Of a DNA stretch of 64,000 nucleotides, positions 16,101 to 27,473 are shown piece after piece. Position numbers and translations under genes: made by a program. The notes below the pieces were generated by a model. That model had not been told where the DNA came from, did no database searches, and saw only the letters and a list, made by a program, of their open reading frames with translations. Origin of the DNA: Paenibacillus glycanilyticus (GTDB taxonomy: Bacteria; Bacillota; Bacilli; Paenibacillales; Paenibacillaceae); the NCBI RefSeq assembly GCF_030161375.1, contig NZ_BSSQ01000005.1, positions 1 through 64,000 of the forward strand, given 5' to 3'. The stretch's first letter is position 1. The number at the start of each line of letters is the position of its first letter.

Positions 16101-16613
16101 CTGGTCTGTATCCGTCACCGTAACGGTTCTTGTTGCCGCAACGCTCGAATTCCCTAAATTATCAATGCCAATGAAGCTAATCGTACGCGTTGCCGTGTTT
16201 GGCGTTACGGCCCAACTGGTGAACGTAATCGATCGCAAGGCGTTTTGCCAATCGGCTAAGGTTGCCCCGCCACTGGTAAGCGTCAGCGCACCTGTAGCGG
16301 AATAATAAGAAGCACTAATACCATTTTGGGCGATAAACAATAGGATATCTCCAGGTTGCAAGTTACCGGTAATCGTTACCGATACACTTGTTAGCGTGAA
16401 CCCGCTCCCGTTAGTAACCGTTATACCGGAATCGACCAATACGGGTGTCGAAGTTGTGTTGTCTCCAGCCACGAATGATGCTGATCCGGCATCCGTCGTA
16501 ATGACAGGATTTGAAGCTGCATAGACGGCGGATGTCATGCCATTACCAAGAGTCATTTGAACAACTAAAGCAAGTATTACTAAAAATATCCATTTTCGCG
16601 ATAAGTTTTTCAT
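13113..16613 (-). CDS. SLH-anchored surface protein with cadherin-like repeats
   Basis: 1166 residues. The ATG at 16611-16613 is preferred because it opens a signal peptide (MKNLSRKWIFLVILALVVQ, cleavage near AVYAAS). Seven or so beta-rich modules follow to about residue 870, alternating two forms: SFVAGDN..STPVVIDSGMTV and IVTTTGG..SGSSAVKIDPGV. Each ends with the pattern ATRTISF and VTVT.TDQTP, typical of cadherin/VCBS-like tandem repeats. A Big2-type domain (about 880-960, LSANPTSVSVSVGQTA) comes next. Three SLH domains close the protein (about 990-1160), with motifs such as FRPDETITRAEFSTI and FSPDNKITRAEMVGI, which bind the pyruvylated cell-wall polymer. Its role is probably structural or adhesive. 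Two modules are almost identical at DNA level (see repeats), a sign of recent internal duplication or gene conversion. Confidence 0.9.
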   Translation of the reverse strand: MKNLSRKWIFLVILALVVQMTLGNGMTSAVYAASNPVITTDAGSASFVAGDNTTSTPVLVDSGITVTNGSGFTLTSVSVTITGNLQPGDILLFIAQNGISASYYSATGALTLTSGGATLADWQNALRSITFTSWAVTPNTATRTISFIGIDNLGNSSVAATRTVTVTDTDQTPIVTTTGGIASYTSGASAVTIDSGVTVSDLDNVTQASATVSIGAGFQTGDALSYTNTDTNIFGNIVGSYNSGTGVLTLTSAGATATLAQWQNALRGIHFSTGSIAIPGNRIINFTINDGTKISAAATKSVNVFTGLILTASGGSASFVAGDNSASTPVVIDSGMTVTNGASATLASTTVAITGNFHAGEDVLQFTNDGVTMGNITASYDASTGVLTLSSAGASATLAQWQSALRSVSYTDTAITPNTATRTISFTAIDGGGVTSNAATRSVTVTETDQTPIVTTTGGTVSYQSGSSAVKIDPGVTVSDLDNGTLQSATISITNGFNNRDVLSFYLLSGFSGVYNASTGVLTIYASGGASLSQWQSTLSSVQFSTSATQSGNRTIIFTVYDGIKTSAASTSMVNVSGSPSLAASGGSASFVAGDNSASTPVVIDSGMTVTNGASATLASTTVAITGNFHAGEDVLQFTNDGVTMGNIAASYDASTGVLALSSAGASATLAEWQSALRSVTYTDTAITPDTATRTVSFTAIDDNGVTSNTATRTVTVTAIDQTPIVTTTSGTTGFRSGDTATSIPVAIDNGLTISDLDNGTLVSATASLTGNFHAGEDELSFINDGATMGNITASYNTSTGVLTLTSSGASATLAQWQSAMRAISYTNTAVSPNTATRTVSFTINDGTKSSSSEAKGITLTALSSLSANPTSVSVSVGQTATAVITAQYSDQSTADVTSSVSWTVQNPAIASVTGSTITGKQAGSTVIKGTYGTQSVDITVTVTANSSSVPVTTPAKKLFYDFVDSDRIAAFIRDALNAGGGSNTFRDAANHWASKDISLAARIGIIHGYTDGSFRPDETITRAEFSTIIAKAFALRLGNDKQSFGDTQNSWARESIEILASNGVINGYPKGMFSPDNKITRAEMVGIISKLFILQESKSGTGHTFLDVDAQHWASTIIEEAADAGIIEGKSSNEFKPNDNLTRAEALTAILRVLRLDPAINNLLG
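14581..14861. repeat. Near-identical internal repeat, copy 1
   Basis: This 281-base stretch inside the SLH protein gene matches 15397-15677 with only a handful of differences. The offset is 816 bases (272 codons), equal to two protein modules. It encodes the end of one module type and the start of the SFVAGDN module. Confidence 0.85.
15397..15677. repeat. Near-identical internal repeat, copy 2
   Basis: Partner of 14581-14861, 816 bases away in the same gene and in the same reading frame. Recombination between the copies would remove or add exactly 272 codons. Confidence 0.85.
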
Positions 16614-16709
16614 GACGGCCTCTTTCCATTCATTGTGAAATGATGAGATTCTTACGATTAACATGAATTGCTATCAATTATATCTCTACTCTATTAATCG
16701 GCACAAAAA

Positions 16710-16740
16710 GAAAAAACCTTTGGTAGCCAAAGGTTTTTTC
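16710..16740. terminator. Terminator after the MFS gene
   Basis: GAAAAAACCTTTGG (16710-16723) and its complement (16727-16740) form a 14-bp stem with A and T runs on each side; it can end transcription from the beta-galactoside operon. Confidence 0.85.
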
Positions 16741-16751
16741 TTCAATAAAGA

Positions 16752-17963
16752 TTAATGAAGGATCGGACGGATCCACTTCATGTAACAGATTAACCCTGCC
16801 CCCAAAAGCGCGGCCGTCAATAGAAAAGGCATCTGATAGTCTGCGCCGGCCAAGATCAGGCCCGCGAAATAGGCCGTAATGGAAGAACCAATGCTGCGGA
16901 ATACGGAGCGCATACCGGCGAAGAGGTTCCGTTCGCTTTCCTTAAGCGCGGACATTAACTGGCTGTCGACCAGATTGGAGAGCATCGTTACTCCGCCCCC
17001 GCGAATAAGGAACAACATCATGAACAGCCATACCGGCATTAGCCAATAGAGAGCGACAAAGATGACGATATTGATTAGAAACACCGCAATAATTGCCGCG
17101 TTATTCCCGAATCGTTCCATCATGTAAGGAGTCAACAGCGAGCTGATGAACAGGACTACTCCGGCTACAGCCAGCAGCAGCGATACGTTATCGTCCATCC
17201 AATCGAGCCGGAACTTCACGATGACGTTGAGGAAAGACCCCGTAATAGCCAGCGCGCCGCCGAGCAAAGCCAGAAACACGGCGAACAGCCACAACTTCGA
17301 GCTTGGCAGCTTCTTTTTCCAATCGGTCAGGTTTCGTACGGCTTCTTGATTTCTCCCTTTCGGAGCAGCCCCGCTCTCGGCAGGCAGCAAGAAGCCGCGT
17401 ACAACGCCATGAATGACAAACACAAGACCAGCGAGTAAGAGCGCCATTCGGTAGCCTTCCCCGCTGTCCGCTCCGCTTGGCAAATAACCGGCGATTAACG
17501 TCCCCGCTCCCGTGAAGGCCGTAAATACCGCAAACATAAGCGAGAAGGCGCGCATCTCATCCCTTCGCGAGGAACAATAGTTGAACAGAAGCTGTACCTC
17601 TGTCGTTTCGACCAGCGTTAATCCAATCGAGACAAGGACCTGAGCCAAGTAGAAAAAAGCAAGTTCGCCCGTGAACGCGTACAAAACGTTGCCCGCCGCA
17701 ATAAACAAGATGCCGGCAACGAGCAGCTTTTTGCGGCCATACCGGTTGGCGAGCAAGGATACGGGGATCGCGAGTATCCCCATAATTAAGATGCCTACCG
17801 ATACCAAGGCGCCCACCTGGTCTTCTCTCAACCCTTTGGACAATAAATGCAAATTAAGCACGAGAGAATACAGTCCGATTCCAATTCCGTATAACGACTC
17901 GGTCATTAGGAACCGGCGAACTCCCGACGGCAGGCGCCACAACCCTCTCAAATAATCGGACAT
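16752..17963 (-). CDS. Major facilitator superfamily transporter
   Basis: 403 residues with about 12 membrane helices in two halves joined by a charged loop (about 190-215). The motif-A-like loop between helices 2 and 3 reads LANRYGRKKLL (about 70-80), as in MFS carriers. The start ATG lies 3 bases after the stop codon of the beta-galactosidase gene with AGTAGGGG as binding site, so the two genes are surely co-transcribed and probably translationally coupled. A role in uptake or efflux of the galactoside or of a product is likely; the direction is unknown. Confidence 0.85.
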   Translation of the reverse strand: MSDYLRGLWRLPSGVRRFLMTESLYGIGIGLYSLVLNLHLLSKGLREDQVGALVSVGILIMGILAIPVSLLANRYGRKKLLVAGILFIAAGNVLYAFTGELAFFYLAQVLVSIGLTLVETTEVQLLFNYCSSRRDEMRAFSLMFAVFTAFTGAGTLIAGYLPSGADSGEGYRMALLLAGLVFVIHGVVRGFLLPAESGAAPKGRNQEAVRNLTDWKKKLPSSKLWLFAVFLALLGGALAITGSFLNVIVKFRLDWMDDNVSLLLAVAGVVLFISSLLTPYMMERFGNNAAIIAVFLINIVIFVALYWLMPVWLFMMLFLIRGGGVTMLSNLVDSQLMSALKESERNLFAGMRSVFRSIGSSITAYFAGLILAGADYQMPFLLTAALLGAGLICYMKWIRPILH

Positions 17964-17966
17964 CCC

Positions 17967-21155
<3,189 letters not shown>

Positions 21156-21159
21156 CTAC

Positions 21160-21969
21160 TTATTTAATCCCCGTATTCGCGATTCCGCCGACAATATAAC
21201 GCTGCGCGAAGAAGAATACCGCTAGCGGCGGAATCGAGATGAGGCATGTAATCGCCATAATGGACTGCATATCCACGCCAAACATCCCCTTGAATTGCGA
21301 TAATCCGAGCGTAAGCGTGTATTTAGACTGATCATTGAGGAAAATGAGCGGACCCAGGTAATCATTCCAGCAGTTCATGATTTGAAACACTGCGACAAGA
21401 ATAAGCGGCGGCCCCATAAGCGGAATGATAATCCGCGCAAGAATGCCAAACTTGTTCGCTCCGTCGATTGTTGCGGCTTCATCCAATTCTCGCGGAAGCG
21501 TGAGAATAAATTGTCTTAATAGGAAGATGAAATAGGCTGATCCGAACCAAGACGGAACAAACAGCGGTTTGAGCGTGTTAATCCATCCCAAATAGTTAAA
21601 TTCCATATATTGCGGAATCATCGTGACTTCCCAAGGAATCATCATAGTCGCAAGCACGACAAGAAATAATAGATTGCGTCCTTTAAACTCGAATCTAGCG
21701 AATCCGTAAGCAACTAGCGTACAAGATACCAATTGGCCAATCGTAGACAACATCGTTACGATAACGGTGTTTTTCAGGAACAAGTTAAAAGGCTGTATCG
21801 TCCAAGCATCCGAGAAGTTGCTGAATTTCCATATGGAAGGGATCCATTTCGGCGGGAAAAGGTACAACTCCGATTGCGACTTCAGCGCCGTGGTCACGGA
21901 CCAAAACAACGGTGCGGCAAATAGCAGCGAGCAGCCGATCAATAAGAGATACACGAGAGGTTTTTTCAT
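21160..21969 (-). CDS. Carbohydrate ABC transporter permease (MalG type)
   Basis: 269 residues with six membrane helices. The EAA loop reads LPRELDEAATIDGANKFGI (about 155-173), the CUT1 motif. Its start ATG overlaps the stop codon of the upstream permease by 4 bases (21966-21969), so the two are translationally coupled. The pair forms the channel for the binding protein encoded at 22986-24272, and the gene is followed after 37 bases by the beta-galactosidase. Confidence 0.92.
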   Translation of the reverse strand: MKKPLVYLLLIGCSLLFAAPLFWSVTTALKSQSELYLFPPKWIPSIWKFSNFSDAWTIQPFNLFLKNTVIVTMLSTIGQLVSCTLVAYGFARFEFKGRNLLFLVVLATMMIPWEVTMIPQYMEFNYLGWINTLKPLFVPSWFGSAYFIFLLRQFILTLPRELDEAATIDGANKFGILARIIIPLMGPPLILVAVFQIMNCWNDYLGPLIFLNDQSKYTLTLGLSQFKGMFGVDMQSIMAITCLISIPPLAVFFFAQRYIVGGIANTGIK

Positions 21970-22955
21970 GCTGTTTTCCCCTTTCCGCCGGATTTCATTT
22001 TCTTCTGCGGCTTGCGTTTCATCTCGCCTTCATAGAATACCCAAGCCTCGGAAGACTTGAATACGAGGAAGGTGAGCGTAAGCACAATAAGGAACATGAA
22101 CCATGCATTGGCCGCGGAATAGCCCATCTTGTAATATTTGAAGGCATTCTCATACATGTACATCGCGTAGAAATACGTAGCTTTCATCGGCCCGCCGCCA
22201 GTGAGCAATAAGGCCAAAGTCAGCTGTTGGAAAGCCGCGATTATAGACGTGATCAGGTTAAACAAAATCGTTGGGCTAAGCATCGGAATCGTCACGCTGA
22301 AGAACTGCCGGATCACTCCCGCTCCGTCCAGCGAAGCCGATTCATAAAGATCCTTCGGAATGCCTTTCAAGCCCGCGAGGAAAACAAGCATCATGGAACC
22401 TTGTCCCCAAAGGCTTGCGACAACCATCGCAACAAGAGACCATTTCGTATCGTTCAGCCAGTCCGGCCCCTGAATCCCAACGATCGACAGGAAGTAATTC
22501 AAGATGCCGTAATCGCCGCTGTATACCCAAGACCAGATCATCGCCAGAGCAACGCCGGAAATGACGGACGGCAAATAAAAAGCGGTACGGAAAATCGCCG
22601 TGCCTTTTGTATTCTGATTAAGCAAGATGGCAAGCCCCAGCGCTACCGCGATGTTAAACGGGACGAATAGAGCCGCAAATCTCAGCGTTACGCCAAGCGA
22701 TTTCCAGAATAAAGGATCATCCGTAAACATGGATTTATAATTGCCCAAGCCGATAAAGTGCACCTGGCCCACAATAGGCCAATCAAAAAACGAAATAATA
22801 AGCGAAAACAACAACGGGCCTAGCGTGAAAACGAGGAATCCGAAGATCCAAGGGAAGATGAAGAGGTAGGGCGCAGCCCCACCCCATCCGCGTTTTCTTC
22901 TAGGCTTGAGGCTGGCCGCGTTGTTCCCTGCTGTCTGCGAGTAGGTCTGAGCCAT
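21966..22955 (-). CDS. Carbohydrate ABC transporter permease (MalF/UgpA type)
   Basis: 329 residues. A basic N-terminal tail (KPRRKRGWGG) precedes six membrane helices. The CUT1 EAA loop is visible as IPKDLYESASLDGAGVIR (about 210-227). The C-terminal tail is strongly basic (KRKPQKKMKSGGKGK). It follows the binding-protein gene by 30 bases and overlaps the next permease by 4. Confidence 0.92.
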   Translation of the reverse strand: MAQTYSQTAGNNAASLKPRRKRGWGGAAPYLFIFPWIFGFLVFTLGPLLFSLIISFFDWPIVGQVHFIGLGNYKSMFTDDPLFWKSLGVTLRFAALFVPFNIAVALGLAILLNQNTKGTAIFRTAFYLPSVISGVALAMIWSWVYSGDYGILNYFLSIVGIQGPDWLNDTKWSLVAMVVASLWGQGSMMLVFLAGLKGIPKDLYESASLDGAGVIRQFFSVTIPMLSPTILFNLITSIIAAFQQLTLALLLTGGGPMKATYFYAMYMYENAFKYYKMGYSAANAWFMFLIVLTLTFLVFKSSEAWVFYEGEMKRKPQKKMKSGGKGKTA

Positions 22956-22985
22956 CTCCTAACCTTCTTTCTGTAAGCTGTAATG

Positions 22986-24272
22986 TTATTTCAAATAACG
23001 CTCGCTGTCTTTGACTGCTTGGTTAAGCGCGTCCTGCGCGTTACTGCCGTGCACGACGGCTTCGACTGCCGCGGACAGCTGGCGGTTCACTTCATTCCAT
23101 TTGTCGTTAAGCAGGAAGGCCGGCGTATTGTCCGAACGTTCCAGCATCGTGTAGTAAGGCTTGTAGAGAGGATCCTGATCCTTCTTCAGTTCATTAACGA
23201 CGCTGACCCGTACCGGCAAATCGGCTACGCGCATCTTGATCGCTTCGCTCGACACATAATATTTGATGAATTCCCACGCAAGCTCCTTCTGCTTCGAATC
23301 CTTGGCAATGGACAATGCCGATTCGGCGACAACGCCTTTGACCGGTTTGCCCGGGAATGCCGGCATCTCCACGGTGCCTACGTCAATGCCCGCTTGCTTG
23401 AAGGATTCGAGCGGCCAGATACCGCTTTCCCACATCGCGATTTTGCCGCCTTTGAAAATATCCTCGCCGCTTTGCTGGCCTTTGCCGCCCGTCAGAACGG
23501 CCGAATTGTTCTTCAGCATATCGCCGAACAGTTGAACAGCTCCTGCCGTTTCCTTGCTGTTCATGAAGCCGTCAATCTTCGTTCCGTCATCGGAAATGTA
23601 GGAACCGCCGTTGCTCCATACAAACCCTTGCAGGTCATACGTGTCATTCTCCGCGCGGACGCCAAAGCCGTATTGCTTCTTCGATTTGTCCGACAGCTTG
23701 GCGGCGATGCTCTGGAAATCGTCCCAAGTCCAGCCATCCTTCGGATAAGGAACGCCCGCATCATCAAACATCTTCTTGTTGTAATACACAACGCGGGTCG
23801 TGAAGCCTGCAGGAATGCCGTAAAGATTATTGTCTATGGTCGCGTAATTAAACAATCCGCTGTAGAAATCATCCTTGTTCAAATCCTTGTCGCTGTCCGC
23901 ATAGCTGTTAAGCGGCTCAAGCGACCGGTGATAGGTTGGAAAGTCCCACATGTACATCACATCGGGAGGGTTCGTGGCGCCAAAGCCCGCCGCCAGCTTC
24001 TGATCAAAGCCATCCGCATAAGCCTCTACCTGAACCTGCGTGCCAGGGTGATCCGCCTCGAATTTCTTCGCGATATCCTGCTCAATCTTAAGCGCATCGC
24101 CGGTATCCCAAGTAGCGAAGCGAAGCTTCTTCACTTCCCCGGAACCTTTCCCGCTATTCCCTGATTGCGATGATGCGTTGCCGTTTGAATCCCCGTTGTT
24201 GCCGCCGCATGCCGTTAGCGCAGCCATCGTCAATGCCGTTGTCAGAACAATAAAAGTTAGTTTCTTTTTCAT
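22986..24272 (-). CDS. Extracellular sugar-binding lipoprotein (SBP family 1)
   Basis: 428 residues. The start ATG (24270-24272) follows AAAGGGGAG and opens a lipoprotein signal (MKKKLTFIVLTTAL, lipobox LTACGG). After a Ser/Asn/Gly linker the mature protein shows the family's layout: LRFATWDTGDALKIEQDIAKKF at the start given here as region 45-66, DVMYMWDFPTYHR, YYNKKMFDDAGVPYPKDGWTWDD (region about 170-190) and a conserved FIKYY helix. It captures an oligosaccharide, by context a beta-galactoside, and is the first gene of the five-gene operon with two permeases, beta-galactosidase and an MFS carrier. Its expression is probably controlled by the YesM/YesN-like pair upstream and by catabolite repression (see 24312-24351). 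Confidence 0.92.
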   Translation of the reverse strand: MKKKLTFIVLTTALTMAALTACGGNNGDSNGNASSQSGNSGKGSGEVKKLRFATWDTGDALKIEQDIAKKFEADHPGTQVQVEAYADGFDQKLAAGFGATNPPDVMYMWDFPTYHRSLEPLNSYADSDKDLNKDDFYSGLFNYATIDNNLYGIPAGFTTRVVYYNKKMFDDAGVPYPKDGWTWDDFQSIAAKLSDKSKKQYGFGVRAENDTYDLQGFVWSNGGSYISDDGTKIDGFMNSKETAGAVQLFGDMLKNNSAVLTGGKGQQSGEDIFKGGKIAMWESGIWPLESFKQAGIDVGTVEMPAFPGKPVKGVVAESALSIAKDSKQKELAWEFIKYYVSSEAIKMRVADLPVRVSVVNELKKDQDPLYKPYYTMLERSDNTPAFLLNDKWNEVNRQLSAAVEAVVHGSNAQDALNQAVKDSERYLK

Positions 24273-24311
24273 ATCTGGCAGCTCCCCTTTGAAAAATGAG
24301 ATATATAACAA

Positions 24312-24351
24312 TTGAACCGCTTTCATCATAACGAAAATGAAAGCGGTTCAA
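24312..24351. promoter_or_regulatory. Perfect 15-bp inverted repeat with cre-like arms before the galactoside operon
   Basis: TTGAACCGCTTTCAT (24312-24326) and its exact complement (24337-24351) flank 10 bases. Each arm resembles the CcpA operator consensus (ATGAAAGCGGTTCAA, one mismatch to WTGNAANCGNWNNCW). It can serve as terminator of the response regulator gene, as an attenuator, or as an operator covering a possible -10 (TATGAT on the minus strand, 24325-24330). Sequence alone does not choose between these. Confidence 0.55.
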
Positions 24352-24390
24352 AACCGATAAGTATTCGATTGTTTGCGTGTTTTTGTTCGA

Positions 24391-25608
24391 TTACGTCGCC
24401 AGGTGATCATCTGTTAGATGGCGGTTGTCTTTTTGTTCGGCGCGGTACCGGCTAGGGGTCTCTCCCGTGCAGCGCTTGAACCATTTGCTGAAATATTTGC
24501 TGTCGCCAAGCCCGGTTCGCTCCGCGATCTCTTGCATCGTCAAGTTCGTATCTCTCAATAATCCCGTAGCCAGCTTAAGCTTCCGTTTGTATTGGAAAGC
24601 AACAAAGCTGTCCCCCACCGCTTTCTTGAACAGGATCGAGAAGTGGCTCCGGCTAAGTCCGACCTGCCGCGCCACGTCGCTGACCGACCATTCGGCAGAC
24701 GGGTTGTCATGGAGCAGCTTCACCGCGCGCCAAATAGCCTCTGGCCAATCCCCTGCGGATACCTGATACGCCTTCTCTATTTCAGCTTCCTTATGAAGGG
24801 AAAGCATAGCCTCAAGCCGTTCTTCCGCACCCGACAGCGGCCCTCTTCTGGCCCATTGAAATTTCGCGCTTTCGCTCTTTTGTTCTACTAATATGCTTTC
24901 CATAGCATTCACCTTTGATTGGGGCACCATACAGTAGCAGCGCTCATTCCCATAAGGAATAGCCGTTCCCAAGCAAAGCTGCCGGTCCTCGTGCGCTCCT
25001 TGCTTCAGACGCTCCGGCCAGGAATATTCGCAGCCCGAGGTTTTGAGCAAATAAAGATAGGCCTGTTCTCCGTTAAAGGACCACTCTTCGCGGGTGCGCT
25101 TCTCCATCTCGCCCGCAAACTTGTCATCGTGTCCATTCAGCCAAGCATATAAAAGCGTGCTAAGAAGTTCGCCTTGCTCGCTTGCGTTGTCTTTCTTAGC
25201 CGCCGACTCTGAAGCTGCCTTAAGCTCCTTCTGAAACTTTGCGAGCATATCTTCCAGCTCTTCATCTTCGAAGGCGGTTTTGAGCAAGTAGCCCGAAGCG
25301 CCAAGCTTCATTCCCTGCTGCGCGTATTCGAAATCCCGATGGCAGCTGAGCAGAATGATTTTCGTATCCGGTGCCGCCTCCTTTACTTTACGGGACAACT
25401 CAATGCCGTCCATCTCGGGCATAACGATGTCCGTAATGACGACCTCCGGCCGATGTTCGAGAAAAGCATCCCAGGCTTTACGGCCGTTGGGAGCATCCGA
25501 GACGACTTCCATCCCGTATTTCGCCCAAGGAACCGTCGAACGGAGTCCTTTGCGGACGATACTCTCGTCATCGGCAATCAATACTTTAATGGCTGGTTTC
25601 GTTTCCAT
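24391..25608 (-). CDS. Response regulator with AraC-type output domain (YesN type)
   Basis: 405 residues. The start ATG (25606-25608) follows AGGAGGACCAAC and lies 23 bases inside the end of the kinase gene. The receiver domain has the acidic pair D13/D14, the phospho-acceptor D60 (EVVITDIVMPEMDG) and the conserved lysine near 110 (GYLLKTAF). The C-terminus carries two HTH motifs (WSVSDVARQVGLSRSHFSIL and LTMQEIAERTGLGDSKYFSK, about 305-390). It is the partner of the YesM-like kinase and probably activates the galactoside operon directly downstream. Confidence 0.92.
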   Translation of the reverse strand: METKPAIKVLIADDESIVRKGLRSTVPWAKYGMEVVSDAPNGRKAWDAFLEHRPEVVITDIVMPEMDGIELSRKVKEAAPDTKIILLSCHRDFEYAQQGMKLGASGYLLKTAFEDEELEDMLAKFQKELKAASESAAKKDNASEQGELLSTLLYAWLNGHDDKFAGEMEKRTREEWSFNGEQAYLYLLKTSGCEYSWPERLKQGAHEDRQLCLGTAIPYGNERCYCMVPQSKVNAMESILVEQKSESAKFQWARRGPLSGAEERLEAMLSLHKEAEIEKAYQVSAGDWPEAIWRAVKLLHDNPSAEWSVSDVARQVGLSRSHFSILFKKAVGDSFVAFQYKRKLKLATGLLRDTNLTMQEIAERTGLGDSKYFSKWFKRCTGETPSRYRAEQKDNRHLTDDHLAT

Positions 25609-27331
25609 GTTGGTCCTCCTCCTTCTTGGGCCATTCGATGAGGATCGTAGTCCCTTCCCCATGCGTGGATTGTACGTTCAAACCAAACTGCGGGCCAAAA
25701 TGCAGCTTGAATTTCTGATTCGCGTTTTGCACGCCAAGTCCCCCTCTGCCCTTGCGCTTCTCCGCTTGCGGCATAAGCAAACGCTCCAGCTTATCTGCCG
25801 GAATTCCCGCTCCGTTATCCGTTAAGACGAGTCGCACATGATTGCCTGCCTCGCGAACCGTTAGCTTAATCTCCCCTTGACCGTCCTCGAAGCCGTGGAA
25901 AAAAATATTTTCGAATAAGGGCTGCAGCGTCATCCGGGGAATCAAATACGCCTTCAGCTGTTCATCACACTCTAGCTTATAGCTGAATACGGGGCCGTAG
26001 CGGATCTCCTGAACCTTGAGATAATGCTCGATAATTTTCAGTTCGCTGCCTAGCGGAATAAGCTCCTGGGAAATATCCAAATTGCCCTCAAGCACCTTCG
26101 TAAGATGGTACAGCATTTGGCGGATATCTTCCGCTCCTTGTAATCTCGCCTTCCACTGAATCGAATTCAGGGTATTAAACAGCAAGTGCGGATTGATCTG
26201 ATAATGGAATGCTTTCAGCTCCGCTTCCTTCTTGTTTCGCTCGCTTATTTCTATCTCTCCGACGAGAGACTGGATCCCGCTGACCATGTTATTAAAGCTG
26301 ATATCGAGAATCCCCAGTTCATCCCTCGCCTCCACCTGCGTTCTCGTATGCAGCTTGCCGAAGCTGACCTTCTGCATGGCGTCCTTCAGACGGCGGATCC
26401 GGGAAGTAAACGTAGAAGAAAATAAATACGCCAGTCCAAAAGCAAAGAGACAAGAGGCAATGGCTACGATAATCGTATTGGACCGAATGATGCCGGAGGA
26501 ACGGTAGAACGATGCCGCGGGCAATCTCGCTTCGATGTTCCATCCGTTAACGGCGATCGATTTATTCCACACGATATCGCTTGACTGTGAAGCAAACGTT
26601 CCCGCCGTCTCGTAGATGATCCGGCCGCTTGGATCCTTGATCTGAAGATGGGCTTTCGTATCATGCTCGAACAGCTTGAACATATGAAGCAGTTCTTCCG
26701 CATTTTCTTCGATTAATATTTTGCCGCCCCTCAGGGCGCCATACGGGTTATTAATGGAAACCGCCAGCCCCAGAACCGGAGTCCCGGTATCCGGCGTATC
26801 GTTCATTTCATGATTCTGCTGATAGAATCCAATCCAGTCTTTCCCTGACGGAGATGCAGTCATCTGCTGCCAAGCCGGAATCGTCTTAAGCTTGGATACG
26901 TCGAGATTATTCTCCCCATAATAATAACCGGTTCGAGTAATGATATAGATGCCGGTCGTACGATCGGTTTTAAGCGCTTTCAAGAGTGATTCCAGATCGT
27001 TTTTATCCAGAATATCTTCATAAGTCACAGGGGCTTGGTCCCCTAAATCCGCCCATGCGGGATCAAGCAAATACGTATATATCGTCTCGGTTGTCTGATT
27101 CATGCGATTGAGATAGGAGCTTGTCTGCTGCTCCAACTGCGCCACGGCATTCTCGCCGTATTTGCCAAACTGCGAATTAACGACCTTCGCGGATTGGTAA
27201 TAAGACATGGCGCCAAGCGATAGAAGAGGAATAATCGTTACGATAAGAAAGCATAAGAGCAGCTTCGTTCGGATGCTTCGGTATGCGCCTGACCGCAGGC
27301 GAGTATTAAGCCGTTTAAGTAATGGATTCAT
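25586..27331 (-). CDS. Sensor histidine kinase (YesM / LytS-type)
   Basis: 581 residues; the ATG at 27329-27331 follows GGAGGG. Membrane helices at about 22-45 and 285-305 enclose a 240-residue extracellular Cache-like sensor. A HAMP linker (SFGKLHTRTQVEARDELGIL region, about 320-345) leads to the His_kinase domain with FHYQINPHLLFNTLNSIQ (about 375-392), where the phosphorylated histidine lies in NPHLLFN. The ATPase domain shows LTDNGAGIP (about 530) and GRGGLGVQN. It should sense an extracellular sugar or wall-derived signal and phosphorylate the YesN-like partner whose gene overlaps its 3' end. Confidence 0.92.
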   Translation of the reverse strand: MNPLLKRLNTRLRSGAYRSIRTKLLLCFLIVTIIPLLSLGAMSYYQSAKVVNSQFGKYGENAVAQLEQQTSSYLNRMNQTTETIYTYLLDPAWADLGDQAPVTYEDILDKNDLESLLKALKTDRTTGIYIITRTGYYYGENNLDVSKLKTIPAWQQMTASPSGKDWIGFYQQNHEMNDTPDTGTPVLGLAVSINNPYGALRGGKILIEENAEELLHMFKLFEHDTKAHLQIKDPSGRIIYETAGTFASQSSDIVWNKSIAVNGWNIEARLPAASFYRSSGIIRSNTIIVAIASCLFAFGLAYLFSSTFTSRIRRLKDAMQKVSFGKLHTRTQVEARDELGILDISFNNMVSGIQSLVGEIEISERNKKEAELKAFHYQINPHLLFNTLNSIQWKARLQGAEDIRQMLYHLTKVLEGNLDISQELIPLGSELKIIEHYLKVQEIRYGPVFSYKLECDEQLKAYLIPRMTLQPLFENIFFHGFEDGQGEIKLTVREAGNHVRLVLTDNGAGIPADKLERLLMPQAEKRKGRGGLGVQNANQKFKLHFGPQFGLNVQSTHGEGTTILIEWPKKEEDQHGNETSH

Positions 27332-27423
27332 CGCGGTTGCCCTCCGAGCTTCGTGCAAAAATCATTTGAATTGTAGCATGGACCTCTCTGACAAACAATG
27401 TCAGATGTCCCCAAACGTCAAAA

Positions 27424-27463
27424 GCACTTCCTCACAGCCTTTTTCTTGGCGGTGAAGAAGTGC
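27424..27463 (-). terminator. Terminator after the (alpha/alpha)6 glycosidase gene
   Basis: GCACTTCCTCAC (27424-27435) and GTGAAGAAGTGC (27452-27463) form a 12-bp stem with one mismatch, followed by TTTT on the minus strand. Confidence 0.7.
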
Positions 27464-27473
27464 GATTTAGCCA

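Noticed and set aside
22983..24164. Long plus-strand frame of 393 codons
   Set aside because: It lies antisense to the sugar-binding lipoprotein gene, has a composition typical of a shadow frame (many Arg, His, Leu without domain motifs) and no ribosome binding site.
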